Shown here piece after piece: positions 1-13,400 of a stretch of 64,000 nucleotides of DNA (the stretch's first letter is position 1; each line of letters begins with the position of its first letter). The position numbers and the translations under genes were made by a program. The DNA is taken from assembly GCF_900496995.4 (NCBI RefSeq), contig NC_044030.1:82624017-82688016 (forward strand), written 5' to 3'. This DNA is from Aquila chrysaetos chrysaetos (Eukaryota > Chordata > Aves > Accipitriformes > Accipitridae). The notes under the pieces were generated by a model. It saw only the letters and a list, made by a program, of their open reading frames with translations, searched no databases and was not told where the DNA came from.

Positions 1-2631
1 AAAAATCTGAAGTCTGTGAAGTCTCTTGTCACAACCCTTAAAAAAATAACTTGACACTACAGCTCAGAAAAGAGGAGGAAGAAGCAGGGCCAGGGGAGCA
101 GGAGGAACACTGACCTTGGGGAAAAAAAAAAAAAATCAGTTTGATTGAAAACAGGCTTTAAAATTGCCCAGGGACACCCCCCCCCCCCCCTTTTTTTTTT
201 TTCCTTGGTGTGTGTGATCATATAAGTTGACTACAAAAGAGAAAAGTAAAAAAGAAAAAGCCCTTTTCCCTGCCCATGGGTTGAGTTCCTGACTTTGTTG
301 CACACTTGACTCTCAACCATCTACGCTCGATGGGGCTTGTCGTCACTGAACCTCCGAATTAGCTGGAAACGCATCTCTCTGTTTTGACTGGAGCCAGATT
401 GATTCCTCCACACTTGAAAAGGCTGCGTTTCGCTTCCTGGCACCACTGGACAGTTTGCAAATCATAACCACAGTAATTAGAGAGCAAGTTTCTGGATATG
501 AAGCATGCCGGGGAGGAGTCAGATATGGTGGGAGAAGGGGAGTGCGAGGGGCAAGGAGAACAGGGGAGAGACCAAAAGGGCTTTGAGCAGAATGTGACGA
601 CGGGACTGATATCTGCTACTGAGTGAATGCTAAATTTAATGTCCCAGTATTATTACAGCACATTTGCTGCACTACCGTGAAGCACGTCTTTATTTCAATT
701 CCTTTGGGCGTTAGGGAAATGCAACAGGTTTTTGAGGGAGTGACCCGCATCTGCTTCAGCGGGGCTGTCTACAGCAATAAGGTCTATTTAGATTCTGCCC
801 ATTACCCAAATGCACAGAGGAAAAACCTCCTTTGTGTCTCTTAGTCTCTGCGGCAAGAGGCGAGCAAGCCTCCGTGCTCTCTCTGCACGTCCGGCAATAG
901 GAAATCATGCTCCATCTCGCGGTGTTTTTTATTTCGATTATGATTATTATGGGTGCAGAACACACCGGCAGCGGCTGGCCTTTCTCCTCTAATTACCAGG
1001 CACGCACACTGCTCCCTGTGCTCTGCAGAATAAAGAGCACTTTGTTCGACAGCTCCTCCAGCCTTCCCCTGCTGCCTGCCACGAGCCCAGGGAAGCTCCT
1101 CGATTTCTTATTGTCATTTACCTCGATGCTCCACACCCCGGATTTGTCCAGGTTCCAGAAAGACTGAAAGCAACTCCCCTGTGCCGCCTTTCTCTCTGGA
1201 GGCCAGTGGTGGTTAGTTAAGCCGTTTGTATCCCACCTTCCCTTTTTCTTATTTAAAGAAAAATAGTAGGGAAACCAAGACTGGAAACCAAGAGGGCAGC
1301 AAGAAGGGGGAAAAAAAGCTTATCTCAGGGAAGGGTAATTGATAATTAGAAGAAGCTTTTAGCTCATGGATGAGACTCTTGTTTTATTTTGTTCCTTTCC
1401 ATGAACAAAGAACTCTCTTTTAAGGAGAGGGAGCGCTGAAAGGTTACTGAATGACTCCCAGAGTAATCAGTGTCTATTTACACTAGTGACTTGCATCAAG
1501 CCTGTAAGGCTCGTGAGCTCAACTGCCGACCAAAGATAGCTATGTAAACTCCCCTCCCAGCTGTTCCCCAGTACTACCAATGGCTAAAACCCAGTCCTTT
1601 CCCCTTCACCACCCCAGACACAGAAGCTGCTTTCGGGAGGATTTTTAACCTCTTCTTTCAAGGTAGCATCACATATGCAGCTGAAGACAAAAAACAGAGT
1701 CACACAGGCCCACTTGTACATTTACAGAATGGCCTCAGAAATTCCCGAAAGATTGTTATTACCATATTTCACAGCACTTCGTATCACCGTGACCTAGAAG
1801 CTCAGATATTCACCTTTGACCCAGGCATGATAAGAGGCATAGGCAACATTCCTCTGATAGTTAAGGTGGAAGGGTTATGATGGTGCACTGAGAGTAAAAG
1901 AAGGGGTGGCCCCACTGTGATTTAAGGTTTGTAAGCTCCTTATGATGAGAAGAATTCACAATGAAAGATGTTTTATCATCGGGAGCTAAATCTTCCTGAC
2001 AATGCCAGCTTTGTGCAGCAGGGGAATGGGCTTCCTCGAGAATAAACCCAGCAGGATGTGTCCCCTTGGGATCCTAGTACTGGGGAGGAAAATCAATGGT
2101 TAGCACAAGAGCTCTTAATTTACACGCCAGGCAAGGGGCAGCAGCTGAGAGAAGAAAGATGATTTAAATGCTGAGTTGCCTTTGTTTAACTGAAAAATAT
2201 GGTGTGCCCCTGATTTAGTTAAATCAGGGCAATGTTTTCGGTTGGGATTCTTGACCCTTGCCGGTGGGGTAGGCAGGCTCATTGAAGCCTGATTTCGAAT
2301 AATGGAAGGGATGCCCATAAAGAGAGTAAACCCAGGGTAATTAAAATCGTGCATCACACACATAGACAAATCGGTGTGCGCTGTTGGGATCCAGCGTTCT
2401 TATACAAGCAGCTGCATTGTACCTACTCTTACCAACATGCAGAAAGCAGTCCTTACCCCTGCAAAAGACACAGACCCTTCAAAGTCCTTGAGAAAACTTT
2501 ATCTACCGTCTTAATATCCTTCATTGTGACCCTAGAAACCAGTGGGAAATTCAATTATCTGTGCTTCAACTTCCCACTCTACAAAATTAATGTGGTATTT
2601 TGTGTTTGAGATTTGAATTGTGTCTTTGGGG
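1..2631. other. Upstream flank, no gene seen
   Basis: Unique sequence with a C14/T12 homopolymer junction at 177-202. A block at 620-1,180 has moderate CpG content and AT-rich homeodomain-like TAATTA words but no credible ORF. A small near-palindrome lies at 2,208-2,229. Confidence 0.6.
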
Positions 2632-3112
2632 GCAAGGGGAGAGCAGCGGGTGTTATACACCTTGACTTGAGCAAAGATTTTGACACAGTCTCCCAGAATA
2701 TATTTGTAGCCAAATTACCAAGATATAAACTGAATAAACATTTTATGATGAGTGTGGAAAATTAGCTGGATTGCCAGACTTATAGGGTAGCGGTCAGTGG
2801 TACAAAGTCCAACCTGTGGCCAGCTGCCAGTGACACGCCTCAGGGATTGCTACGGGGGAAAATATTGTTCAAGCTCTTTATTAACAACCTCGACAAGGGG
2901 ATGGGGTGCCTTCTCAACAAGCCGGACTGAGAGATTGATATGCTGGAGGGCAAAGCTCTTATTCAGAGGGACTTTAACAGCTCGGAGAAATGGCCTGGCA
3001 GAAACATCCCAAAGTTGAGTCCAGTATCTGGGATAGGTTAACCCCATACGACAGGAGAGGCTGGGGTAGATGAACCTCAGCAGTCCCTTCCAACTCGAAT
3101 TATTCTGTGATC
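2632..3112 (+). mobile_element. CR1 LINE fragment: decayed RT region plus 3' end
   Basis: One + strand frame from 2,653 reads VIHLDLSKDFDTVSQN, then GTKSNLWPAASDTPQG and ILFKLFINNLDKGMG. These are the CR1 reverse-transcriptase landmarks LDFSKAFDTVSH, SDTPQGSVLG and ILFNIFINDLD, with substitutions and two in-frame stops. The FADD active-site segment expected after FINDLD is replaced by different sequence (NKPD, then a stop), so the enzyme is dead. The copy ends at 3,080-3,112 with CCCTTCCAACTCGAATTATTCTGTGATCC, the CR1 3' terminus (shown here only to mark the end). It is much shorter than a normal RT-to-3'-end span, so it carries an internal deletion. Confidence 0.88.
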
Positions 3113-6100
3113 CAAGTCACAGGTGGCTTTTCAACGAGCAAGAAGAACCTGGCCAAGAGTGGACAACCTCTTCCCCCATCCAGATCGCTAGTTCTCATTT
3201 TACCAATTCAGCAGCCTGAATGGCTTCTGCCCTTTCAGAACATACAATATGGGAATAATTATCCCCCAGGTACCACGCAGCTACAAGTAATAACAATTAA
3301 AGTGGATAGAGGGCGTTAAGTCCCAGGCAGGGCTTTCTCTGTAAGCACAATGTATAGTGTGTTACAAACCTCTGCATTTTATCAGGAAACAGATTGTATC
3401 CGTACAGTGATTATTGTAACTGATGGGTGGTAATACATATTGCACTGGAATTTAACCATACCGTACATATAATTACATCTGTGACAATTTCCTGTCATGA
3501 GCGTAAGCCTTATTGCCTTCAAAATACAGCGTGCAACACTGGGTGACAAGAATGGTTACAGCTGGTAGGCTGACACCTGAGTTTTCTGTGGTTTATGCAG
3601 CAAGCCTCTCTTGAGAAATTACATATTAAATGTTTCTGGGTTCAGCTCAATGCCCAAAACCTCACTTCTGATCCTCAAAGTTGAGCTCCCTTCCACAGGG
3701 CCAACACGCCAGCCCTGAGCAGGACCACCACGATCACGCTTCGTCAGCCACATTGGCTCACCTTACCTGTAGCTGTCTTGCACGTCACCCTAACGGGATG
3801 AGTCCAATTCACCCAACTGCACCGCATCCGAACTAACCGGAGGGAAGGGTTCACCCAGCTTACTGGATGCTCACTGTAACACAAAACAGACAAATATTCC
3901 AATTCACGTAGCGTGAAAAAACCCCAACCCAGCAGTTCCTGTCACATCCGTAATCCCCAAAGACATGGTGCGTGGTATTACACGGCTCTGGAGACTGATG
4001 ATGTTCGTTAATGCCAGGTGGCAGTTTTACACACAGCTTGAGCTCCACTTTGGTCTTTTTGGATGCCAGAAGCCACAGCTTGTTTTAAACCCTCTAGCTA
4101 GGTCATATATTGGATAATAAACCACTTCTTGCAGAAAAGCTGGGTCTCACAGTGCAAAGTCAGGCTGCAGAAGAACCAGGAGCATGAGAGCTTTGTCCAG
4201 GTCACTGCTTCTGTGCCAGGCAGCTGCAGGACAATCATGAACATCAGCGAGCAGGTGAGGCACAATGAAAGGAAGAGCATTTAGAGGTACAAATAATCTG
4301 TGTGTAGCTCTAATATTGTAAAAAGCTTTTTCTTTTCTCTCTTCTGAATCACACTAAAATTGTAAAAATTGAGATGAACAAGACTTCAAAAATATTTTAG
4401 TTGGAACCACAAAATAATTCATTTTTGATGAAGTAAAGTAGTGTTTTTGGCTTTTACATATAGAAGGTAAGAATGCAATATATGTATGTACACTGCATGA
4501 GTTAGTACTGGCATTACCTTCCACTAAAACAAAAAAAAGACAATTTTTCTGAAGTAGTCAAAATCTATTTAGGAAAAAAAGTCAGCAGAAAATATTTTTA
4601 TCTTCTTGAAATGAAAAATTTTACCTGACGGCAACAACTTCAATTGATGCTTCTCACCTTTACCTGCTCAGAATATCTGGATTTTCAGCCAACCCCCGGA
4701 ATAGTTTTTTCACTTATTATGAAATTGTATTTTCCAGAAGATACTATTTGGTTAAGAAATTGACTGAGAGCTGAAAAAGTAGGTGTCAGGAATACACTCA
4801 AGAAAAGGGTGAAATTGTGAAAGATGAACATCTGTATTTTTATTGGAACAGAGGCCTTTTCTATACAACTTAGTCCTATTCACTTAGGTAGACTGCTATA
4901 GGTGTATATGGGTTCTTTTTTTTTTTTTTTTTCCCCCCCCCTCTCTCTTCTTTTTTTTTAGCAGTCTAAAGTTTCAGATGTGCAGCCCTTTCCTGGACCT
5001 GACTCAGATGATCAGGTTCATTTCTTGTACATGTGCAAACCTGGCTGGCTGTTTGTGCAGCTGGGGACTGCTCCCTTCCCCAGCTGTGCACCACGCTCCC
5101 CTTCCCACCGATGTCAACAACTCCCTCCATCGCCTTCACCAGGAGGTAAAGGTGTCCTTCGGTTCACTCAGAGGCAGAGCTTCTTATGTTCAGAAGTGCA
5201 AACAGCTCGTAGACTTGGGAAAGCGTGTCTGTTTCTATTCAAGGCAGACCAGTCATTTCTCAGTGAATGCATCATTTTATTCATTGGTTATTTAATTATC
5301 AGAAAATTCTTGTTTCTTTATTAGAACATTAACTTTGTCAAAGATGTTATTGCATAAACAATCATGTAATTAAAGTACTTGCATTGTTTAAACCCACTGA
5401 AAAAAAGACTGAGCTGGGAACTGATAATTATTTGTTATAATTTGCCTATTAAGTTGCTGGGAAGACTTTTTTTAGACTTAACATAATGTTATTATAAAGA
5501 TGGACCTGAGCCATAAACCTTAGCTATCAGAGCAGATCTGAATCCCATCATCTGTAAAGTCTGATGGTTTTCAGATTCTGCTTTTATAATTCAAGCCACA
5601 ATAGATCCAAGTCCAGCATTGTATATTCATCTGAACTTCTTCTGAGGTCACAACAGAAAGGAGATTTTGTATTCTAATAGCTAATTCTAATACCTAGAAC
5701 AGCCTAGATGATGTTTTCAGGTATGAAGTAGTCCCTGAATGGCAGTATATTTTTTGAAGTGCCAGTGAATTTAGTAAATAACTTGATACAGAATCCTAAA
5801 CATAAAATTTCTATTAAGTCACAGAATAAGTGCAAGGCAATAAGTTAAGGTCCTCCACCTAGACCAGTCCACGTTTCGAGGCTTATTCTAACCCTCACTG
5901 AAAACAGTAATACTCTCTTCAGGTTTGGTTAGTAGTACCAGGTTCACCACTGCAAAGGAACAGAGGCTTTACTGAAAGAAAAAAAAAAAAAACCTAAAAC
6001 AAAAACAACACTGATTTCCTCACCAGACTGCCAGGAGGAGAACTAACCTCATCAACTGCAGACACTCATCAGAAATGTTTGACCATTCTGCAGATATTGA

Positions 6101-6648
6101 AGAGCCATCTGGTGTCAACAGCATTACTGCACCAGTGGTTTGGAATAAAGTACATATCCATAACAATCCAGAAGTCATATTTACCCTTTCAACACGTGAG
6201 CTGTACACAAAATGTTCGTATGGAAAAAGCCAGCTTTAAGATCCCCTCAAAACATAGCTTTAACAATACTCTACCTCAGTACCCACTAGTTACCTTTAGG
6301 ACTTGAACAAGGAAATAGATAACTGTATATATGTGTGTGTGTATGTATATATATATGTATGTATACACGTGTGTGTGTACAAAGCTGATAAAACAACGAA
6401 AAAGCAAAAGACTGAAAAACATGGGCAAACTTCACTAACCTTAGTCGGAGGTAGTGGAAGGAGGTTTTGTTAATATGATTTGGAGGGGTTCTTTTCATCA
6501 GTGTTTTAAAAAAAAAAATGGTATAACAGTCAATCAAAAACACAGTTAATCAGCTTTCAACAAGATAAGTCATGAACTGAAAAAATTTATTAAGGTAAAA
6601 TAACCCAAAATGACCTATGTCAGTTCCCTGCTCACCTGCATTAAATTA
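3113..6648. other. Intergenic, no gene seen
   Basis: AT-rich unique sequence. T- and C-rich homopolymers lie at 4,916-4,940, and a TA/TG microsatellite at 6,324-6,380 is listed separately. A unique block at about 3,390-3,600 has no repeat signature. I see no RNA gene. Confidence 0.6.
6324..6380. repeat. Mixed TA/TG microsatellite
   Basis: Alternating TGTATATATG(TG)n, TATGTA(TA)n and CACG(TG)n purine-pyrimidine steps. The stretch is imperfect. Confidence 0.9.
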
Positions 6649-7465
6649 CATAGAATCATAGAGTGGTTTGGGTTGGAAGGGACCTTAAAGATCATCACGT
6701 TCCATCCCAACTGCCATGGGCAGGGACACCTTCCACTAGACCGGGTTGCTCAAAGCCCCATCTGACCTGACCCTGAACATTTCCAGGGATGGGACATCCA
6801 CAACTTCTCTGGGCAACCTGTTCCAGTGCCTCACCACCCTCACAGTGAAGAACTTCTTCCTTACATCTAACCTAAATCTACCCTCTTTCAGTTTAAATCC
6901 ATTACCCTTTGTCCTATCACTACATGCATTGCAAAAGTCCCTCTCCAGCTTTCTTGTAGGCCCCCTTTAGGTACTGGAAGGCTGCTGGAAGGCCCCTCCT
7001 CATCTCCCCTGCTTGTCCTTCCTAAAGAGCCTGTATCCTTCCATTCCAACACTCCAGTCAGAGGAGCCATCCCACCATGTTTCCGCGATGCCAGTAAGAT
7101 CACAGCCCTGCAGGCGTGCGCACGTCTCTAACTCCTTTTGTTTATTGCCCTGCCTACGTGTGTTTGCCCAGAGGCATTGAAGTTGGGCCCCCAGTGAAGC
7201 TGACTGACTGGCTGGAATTCCTTTGTGCTGCTCTTCAGGTGCTCTCCTGCTGACCTGTCATCCCTTTCCAGGCTCTGGGCATCTATTGCTGGCACTGGCA
7301 TCAAACTGGTAGAGTGGGATGGATTGAGGTTCCTCTCCCCTGGCAACTTTAAAGCCCTCTTCGGCAGCTTGGCAAGCCCATGACCGAAGATGCTCTTCCC
7401 CTTCTCTGACAGATGGACCCCATCAGCCCCCAAGCAGTTGTACACCCAAAAGCTTGCAAGATCAC
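6649..7465 (-). mobile_element. CR1 LINE copy, internally deleted (ORF1 end, ORF2 start, 3' end)
   Basis: The + strand begins CATAGAATCATAGAGTGG and runs through a well-preserved CR1 3' UTR to about 6,988, so the element is on the - strand. Beyond that junction the - strand carries coding sequence from the other end of the element. From about 7,215 down to 6,990 a frame reads AQLQCLW, GNKQKELETCARLQGCDL, then IAETWWDGSSDWSVGMEGYR and LFRKDKQGR followed by a stop. This is the N-terminus of the CR1 ORF2 endonuclease (APE type). In another frame, 7,445-7,128 reads LGADGVHLSEKGKSIFGHGL, the DGVHLS block of the SGNH-esterase-like end of CR1 ORF1. Most of the endonuclease and all of the RT are missing. 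The 5' limit is approximate. Confidence 0.87.
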
Positions 7466-10400
7466 AGCATTATAGCAAATAAAGCTGGCTGGAGCCTGGA
7501 GAAATTGTCCCGTCCTGCGTTTCTCAGCCTTTCTGTAGTATATGGACCGCTGAGGGTCTGGAAGGTGTCAAAATGGGGTCTGCAAAAGGACTGCTAAAAT
7601 CCTTGTAAGATCACACAGGAGCACAGTTCCAGGAACATAAGAAGAAAAAAAAAAGGCTAGAAAATCAAGAAAAAAAAATGACTGAGTATTCAATGTCAAA
7701 CCCTTTTCCTAAAATTTTTTTTGCCATAAATAAAGCCTGTTGGAATAATGCTGTACAAGATGATTTTTGGATATTTTTTTTTTTATTTTGTTTTTTTTTG
7801 TCCAAACAGATTAGTTGATCTGGATTTTTAAAGCTTGGGAAATATTAATCTATCCTGTCCTCAAACCAGCTTCCCTAATTACATGGCTCCACTCAGAACC
7901 ACTCTTTCTCCCCGCCATCCATGACCCCAGAGTGCTTCTGGTCTTTCCTTCTACTAGTACTTATCAAGGGATCCTCAGAAGAGAGTTTCATCTTTCTTTT
8001 ATGATCCTGGCCCCCAAAACTACACCACCTTGAGAAAAAAGATACTGACTGGGTTTTTTTTCCCCCATCACAGTCCTTTTACCCTTTATAAAACAGAGCA
8101 AGCATGAAAATGATGATCCTTCACTAGGAAGCTTCAGAACAGCTGTAAAAACATAATAATTATCATGTATGAAATGGAAACTACCAAATACAGCAACTGA
8201 TTTGAGATACAGAATAAGTGCTTCCTGCTTTCCTTCCAAATTCAGTACCCATGTAGAAGTGAGATACCGTAGCCGCAAGCATGAAAACTACACTAAATAA
8301 AGTCTGTAACTGGTATTCTTGCTTAGTCAGTGATGGGAAACATATTTTCTTTGCATTTTTGCTATCTTCCAAAATGCCTTTGAAAGCAGCAATGTAAATT
8401 TAAAATAATGAGAGATTTGCCCGGCAAAACCATGTTTTAAATAAATTATTAGATGCCAGCGAGGAAACATCACTTCACAGCTAGTAAATCAATGGCCTTT
8501 TGATTCAGGCTTCATTGAGGAAGGTCATGTTATGTTAAGGAACAGTAACTATGAGTATCTAATAAAAGCCACTGGTGTCTCATTGGTTGACTTGGCAGCT
8601 GTGGAAACACAGTGACCTTGCAGCAGAAGGTGAGAGCATGAGGTTGTCCCCCCACAAAGACTTAGCCATAGGTAGGTTTATTCACATGAATGTTTCATTG
8701 TTGACTCAGCAGCATTACTCACAGGAGCAACATTATTCATGTGCTTAATGACTGAAGAATCATATTTTCGTACGCTAGCTCACACCTTTAACCAACAGCT
8801 TGCTCCTTGGCGTGCGACACTTCTAGCCTTTCTTTTGTTCTATTTTCCAAAATGCAGAGACATACCAGCGTTCACTGGAAAAACTCCAGGTACAAAAGCC
8901 AAATTTAAATGGACGTATCATTACCAACCAGCAGGAGCACGGGTGTGTTAGTATGTAAATACATAACTAACCTTAACATGAAGTCTGAAATTATCCCATG
9001 GAAAGTCAATGGGCTCCCTAAGCGTCTGCCAGGCTGGAAGCTGTGAATAGATGGACTACCTTTATGGATGTGCCTGTACTGCTACTTCCTCCACACCAGG
9101 AGTGCTCAGTAATTTGTTAAGTTTAATGGGTTCCTCGTTAATGGCAACAGCCTGTTTCTGTGGTGAGAAGTGCTTGGAAAGCCATCGCAACCTGGTAGCC
9201 AGTGCTTTCTACCATCCCCGTCGCAAGGGAAGTTCACTGCGATGGTATCTGCCTCAATTAGTCTATAAGAAGCTCAATCAAAAAAGGTGGTGAAATTATT
9301 GAGAAAATTCATGTTGATTTTCCTTGACTTTGGAGCAGGCTGTTAAAATGCCTTAGTGCTCAGAACAAGACTGTCAAATTATATACTTCCAGCGGGTGCC
9401 ATTAAAACAGAGCAAATACTGCTTGTTACCAAGAGTCAACACAAATCTTCCCATTGAATTTAATGGGATTCAGATCAAAACCTTTCTGCAGTGTTTTCCA
9501 TTTCAGCTACAGGAAGATACTACAAATAAGGTCTCATCTTGAGAGGTATGGACTACCTATTTCTTCCCACCAATACATATAAGACAGTGACACTTTGCTC
9601 TCCTCCTTCCTTTCAATAGGAAAAGTATGTGGAACAGCAGGAAAATTACATTATCAGAGGTAGCACTTCTCCCAGCATAAAGCAACGTAATTCTCTTGGC
9701 TTCAATAAACTGATGGAAGTTTACACCAAACAAGCTGTTATTTAAGTCTACCTAACCAAAATATCTCCTGCACCAAAAAAAACCCCCAACAAAAAATCAC
9801 AATGCCTTATAATGAATATATTAAAAACAAATCCCTGTGCTGATGGGTATATTTCCATAAGCCTTCCTCCATTTTCCATACAGATATGCACATTGTGTAA
9901 GTTATTATTTTCCCCATGATGTCTTGTGCATAGAAAATGCAAAGCTCGGGCATTAATAATAATCATAAAAACACCAAACCCAACAATAATAATAATTATG
10001 GAACCAATTCGACATGATGGCAGCAATAACTGGTTTTGAAACCCTGCGAGTGTAAAAGTCTTGTTTGTTTTATGAGCCTGCACACAGTGCTAGTCTTAAA
10101 AATAAGAAATGTTCTTTCCAGCTCAGATTTCATAAAGAAAAAAAATTACATCTTTAATTAAGATTTATGGCATTCAATAGGACTCAGCAAGGATAGAAAA
10201 ACTGCTTCAGAGTGTAAAAAAAAAAAAAAAACAGTTAAAAATGGGGAAATATGATTAAGTGTCTTTAATTCCTACTGCCTCCTTTACGGGGTTTCCGATG
10301 GCCTCAGGCAGAAATAGGCACTTATTGTCTTTAAAACGGCATTATTCTTGGCATAAAATGTTTATGGATCAAGATGAAACTCGTTTTGAGAAATAATAAC

Positions 10401-13400
10401 ACTGGCATGAGTTGAAAGGACCTTGCCTTCGGAGGAGAAAAAAATTAAACATATATTTAGTTTAATGGAAAAATGTACTTAAAGGGAAACACTTTAAAAA
10501 AAGAGAGAGAGTTTCATGATGAAAAATATGGTTTAGACATATAATACTTATGAGACCAGGGTGATTTGCATCTCAATAACAAGAAGTTAAATTTAAAACT
10601 CAGTTCACCCTTAAAATGGAGATAAGGATGACCCTTAAAAGGGGAATGAGACTTTGCAAGGAGCACCATTAACTATTTCTAGGCAACTGTGTTGCCTTGG
10701 GCGATGAAAAGCTAGGAGAGGTAAAATCCTTTTAGGGCTCACACTCCTAAGCACTCAGCACCTATTTCTGCAGATTTAACTGCAGGAAGCAGTGGATGCT
10801 CATAACAACTGATAGTTAAACCCTGAGTCCTTGCAACCATAGCCTTGATGGTACTGCAAGCAACAGCCAAAACTGGGCTGAAAATACAGTATTAAATACA
10901 TGACCCCCTCATTAAACCTTTCCCATATCCCAGATCCATGAGCCAATTTGAGGCAGAGACCTGTGTGGTCTCAGGTGCCTGAAGGAGAAAAAAAAAAAAA
11001 AAACAAAACCAAAAAAACCAACAATTTCACAAACCCACATACCGGCACCTTTGTCAAAATTTGGAGCTCGTCAGGGATTTTATGTCAGGCTTACAGCCCG
11101 GCTTTGTCTCCTGTGAAGGGGAAAGGGTGACAAGAACTAGTATTTTTGCTGGGCCCTTGATCCTGCAGCATTTAGTATCACGAGGAACGGCATTCACTTG
11201 AATATGATTGCTCGCACAGCTGCATGCTGAGAGATGTGAACCTAAAACCTGGATTAAAATACAACTAACCTCAGCCAGAAAACATGGTTCAACACGATTG
11301 AACCGGGAGGACTGATGAGGCGCTAACCAGTTCCTTTTGATCTTGCTAAATCTTTGAACTGCAAGGGGTATTGAGGTACCCTCTAACATCCTACCTTGTT
11401 TCAGAAATGTGGTTAGATCCCTTCAGCTCGGGAACTGTTAACCATTCTGCAACGGGATAAAATGGCACCCTTGTTGTGATTGGGTTTGGGGATTGGGTTA
11501 TGGCTGCAATATAGATGGAGCCTGAGGGAAATGCAGAAAAATAAAATAGCAGCAAGCGGCATATTTTCTCCCATCTGGCAAAAGTGTGTTCCATTAAAAA
11601 GTGTTTCATGCAAGTAGTTAACATCTAACTTCATTGAAATGACACCATAAAATCCTAAGGAATAGACTACATTCTTTTATCACCTCTTTTCCTAACCAAT
11701 AAAGGTGAAATACACTGGATGCTCAATTACTTGCCCCAGGAAAGAGAGACAGCCTGAACATTATTTTCTATCCTAAGAATGAGACCCAAAAGAAGGGAGT
11801 CCAATTCCCTGTGTAGATATCAACCCCAAACCCTCAAAGCCTCACCTGAGACCTCAGCCAGGTTTCCACATCTCAAACCATCAAGATCCCAACACCATAC
11901 AACACTACCCTGGCAGGATTTTTAAAGAAGGTTTTCGCGAATGTATCTCATCAAGGGAACAGTCTGTACTGAACCTCAGACAGAAGTTCAGGGGTGGGGA
12001 GGCTCTGAAACTTCAGGTCTCCTTTTATTTGAAGCTGCGTAGCCATGAAGAAAAGAAAATAATAATAATAATAAAAAAAAAAAATTCACTGGCACAGAGA
12101 GAATGGGATAGGGGCCATCTAGACCAGTTAAGTCAGTCAGTGGGAAGAGGGAAAAATACCCATCTCAAAATAATATTAGCACTTTGCACAGAATAATATT
12201 ATTATTTTGGGGTTTGGGATTTAAAATTAAAGTGTCAACAGCAACCAGCTCCCTGATAAAAATTCTGACAGGTACAGCAACCAAACCGTGTTTTGTGCCT
12301 AGTAAGTACAACTCATCTGAAGGATGATACACACAAGGGCCATTCAGAACCGCCAAGCAGCATCCTAGAGCATGACTATTGATTTAGTTATTATCACCTT
12401 TTACCGACAAGCAAGTCAACATTTTACTTGACTTTTCGCCTTCTCTAAATAGGTGTCCGAACACTGACCTTAGTCTGGGTTGCAAATGTACTGAGGTTTG
12501 TACTGAAACTAATTTTCATTTAGTTCCTGAAAATCTCTGTGGGACCGTGCTGCTCAGCACCTAGCCCTTACTAAGGCGACAATCAGATATTTCGTATTTA
12601 CCAAGAGACACTTATTTCTAGGGGAGGAAGGTCTGGAGAAAAAGGAAGTGGGTGAGCATGTTTTCTTTTGTTCTGTAACCTCAGCCCCATCACCAAACTA
12701 AATTTCCCATACCAAGAGTAGACGCGATCTTGAGTGTTGCACGATGAGCTTGAGTTTCAGAAACAGATTTGGAAATTCCAGAACTTCAGTTTTTTGCCTC
12801 TCGATAACACAGCAAGATAGATAGCTTCAGACACTGAGCTGAGTGCTCTGTGGGGTTAGGCACTGCAAGCCAAAAATTAAATAGAACAGACATTTCCTAT
12901 CTCTACCTCTGCAGTGTATCCCATTCTGTTTTTCCTGTGATGGTTTATTCCTGCTTTTCCCTCTATTTATGGTATTTATGACTTAGAAATGTTTAGAGGT
13001 GAGCTGCTTTCCCCCCCCCCCCCCAGTCGATCTAGTGAGCACACAGAGGTTTAAAAAACAAAACCAAACAAAACCAAAGAAAACCCAAAAACCCCAAACA
13101 AACCACAAACCCAGTAGTACACAGCACAAGATCATTGCTATAAGCTAAAAATACAAGGGGACTACAAAACAGCCCAGCTCATGGGCTTCTGTGATCACAC
13201 ATCTGAGGCAGATCATTAGCATTTTAAGGAGTGGGTGATGCTTGCAGCCTCTCAGTTAAGCATTGTAACATTAACTGACAGCTTGTGGGAATCAAGGCAT
13301 TTTCCTTACATATGTAAAAATGAAAGTCATGTAATAGTTACAAGTTCTGCACTCCAGGGGAAGTGGGCGACATTAGCACAGGATAATCATATGGCTGAGA

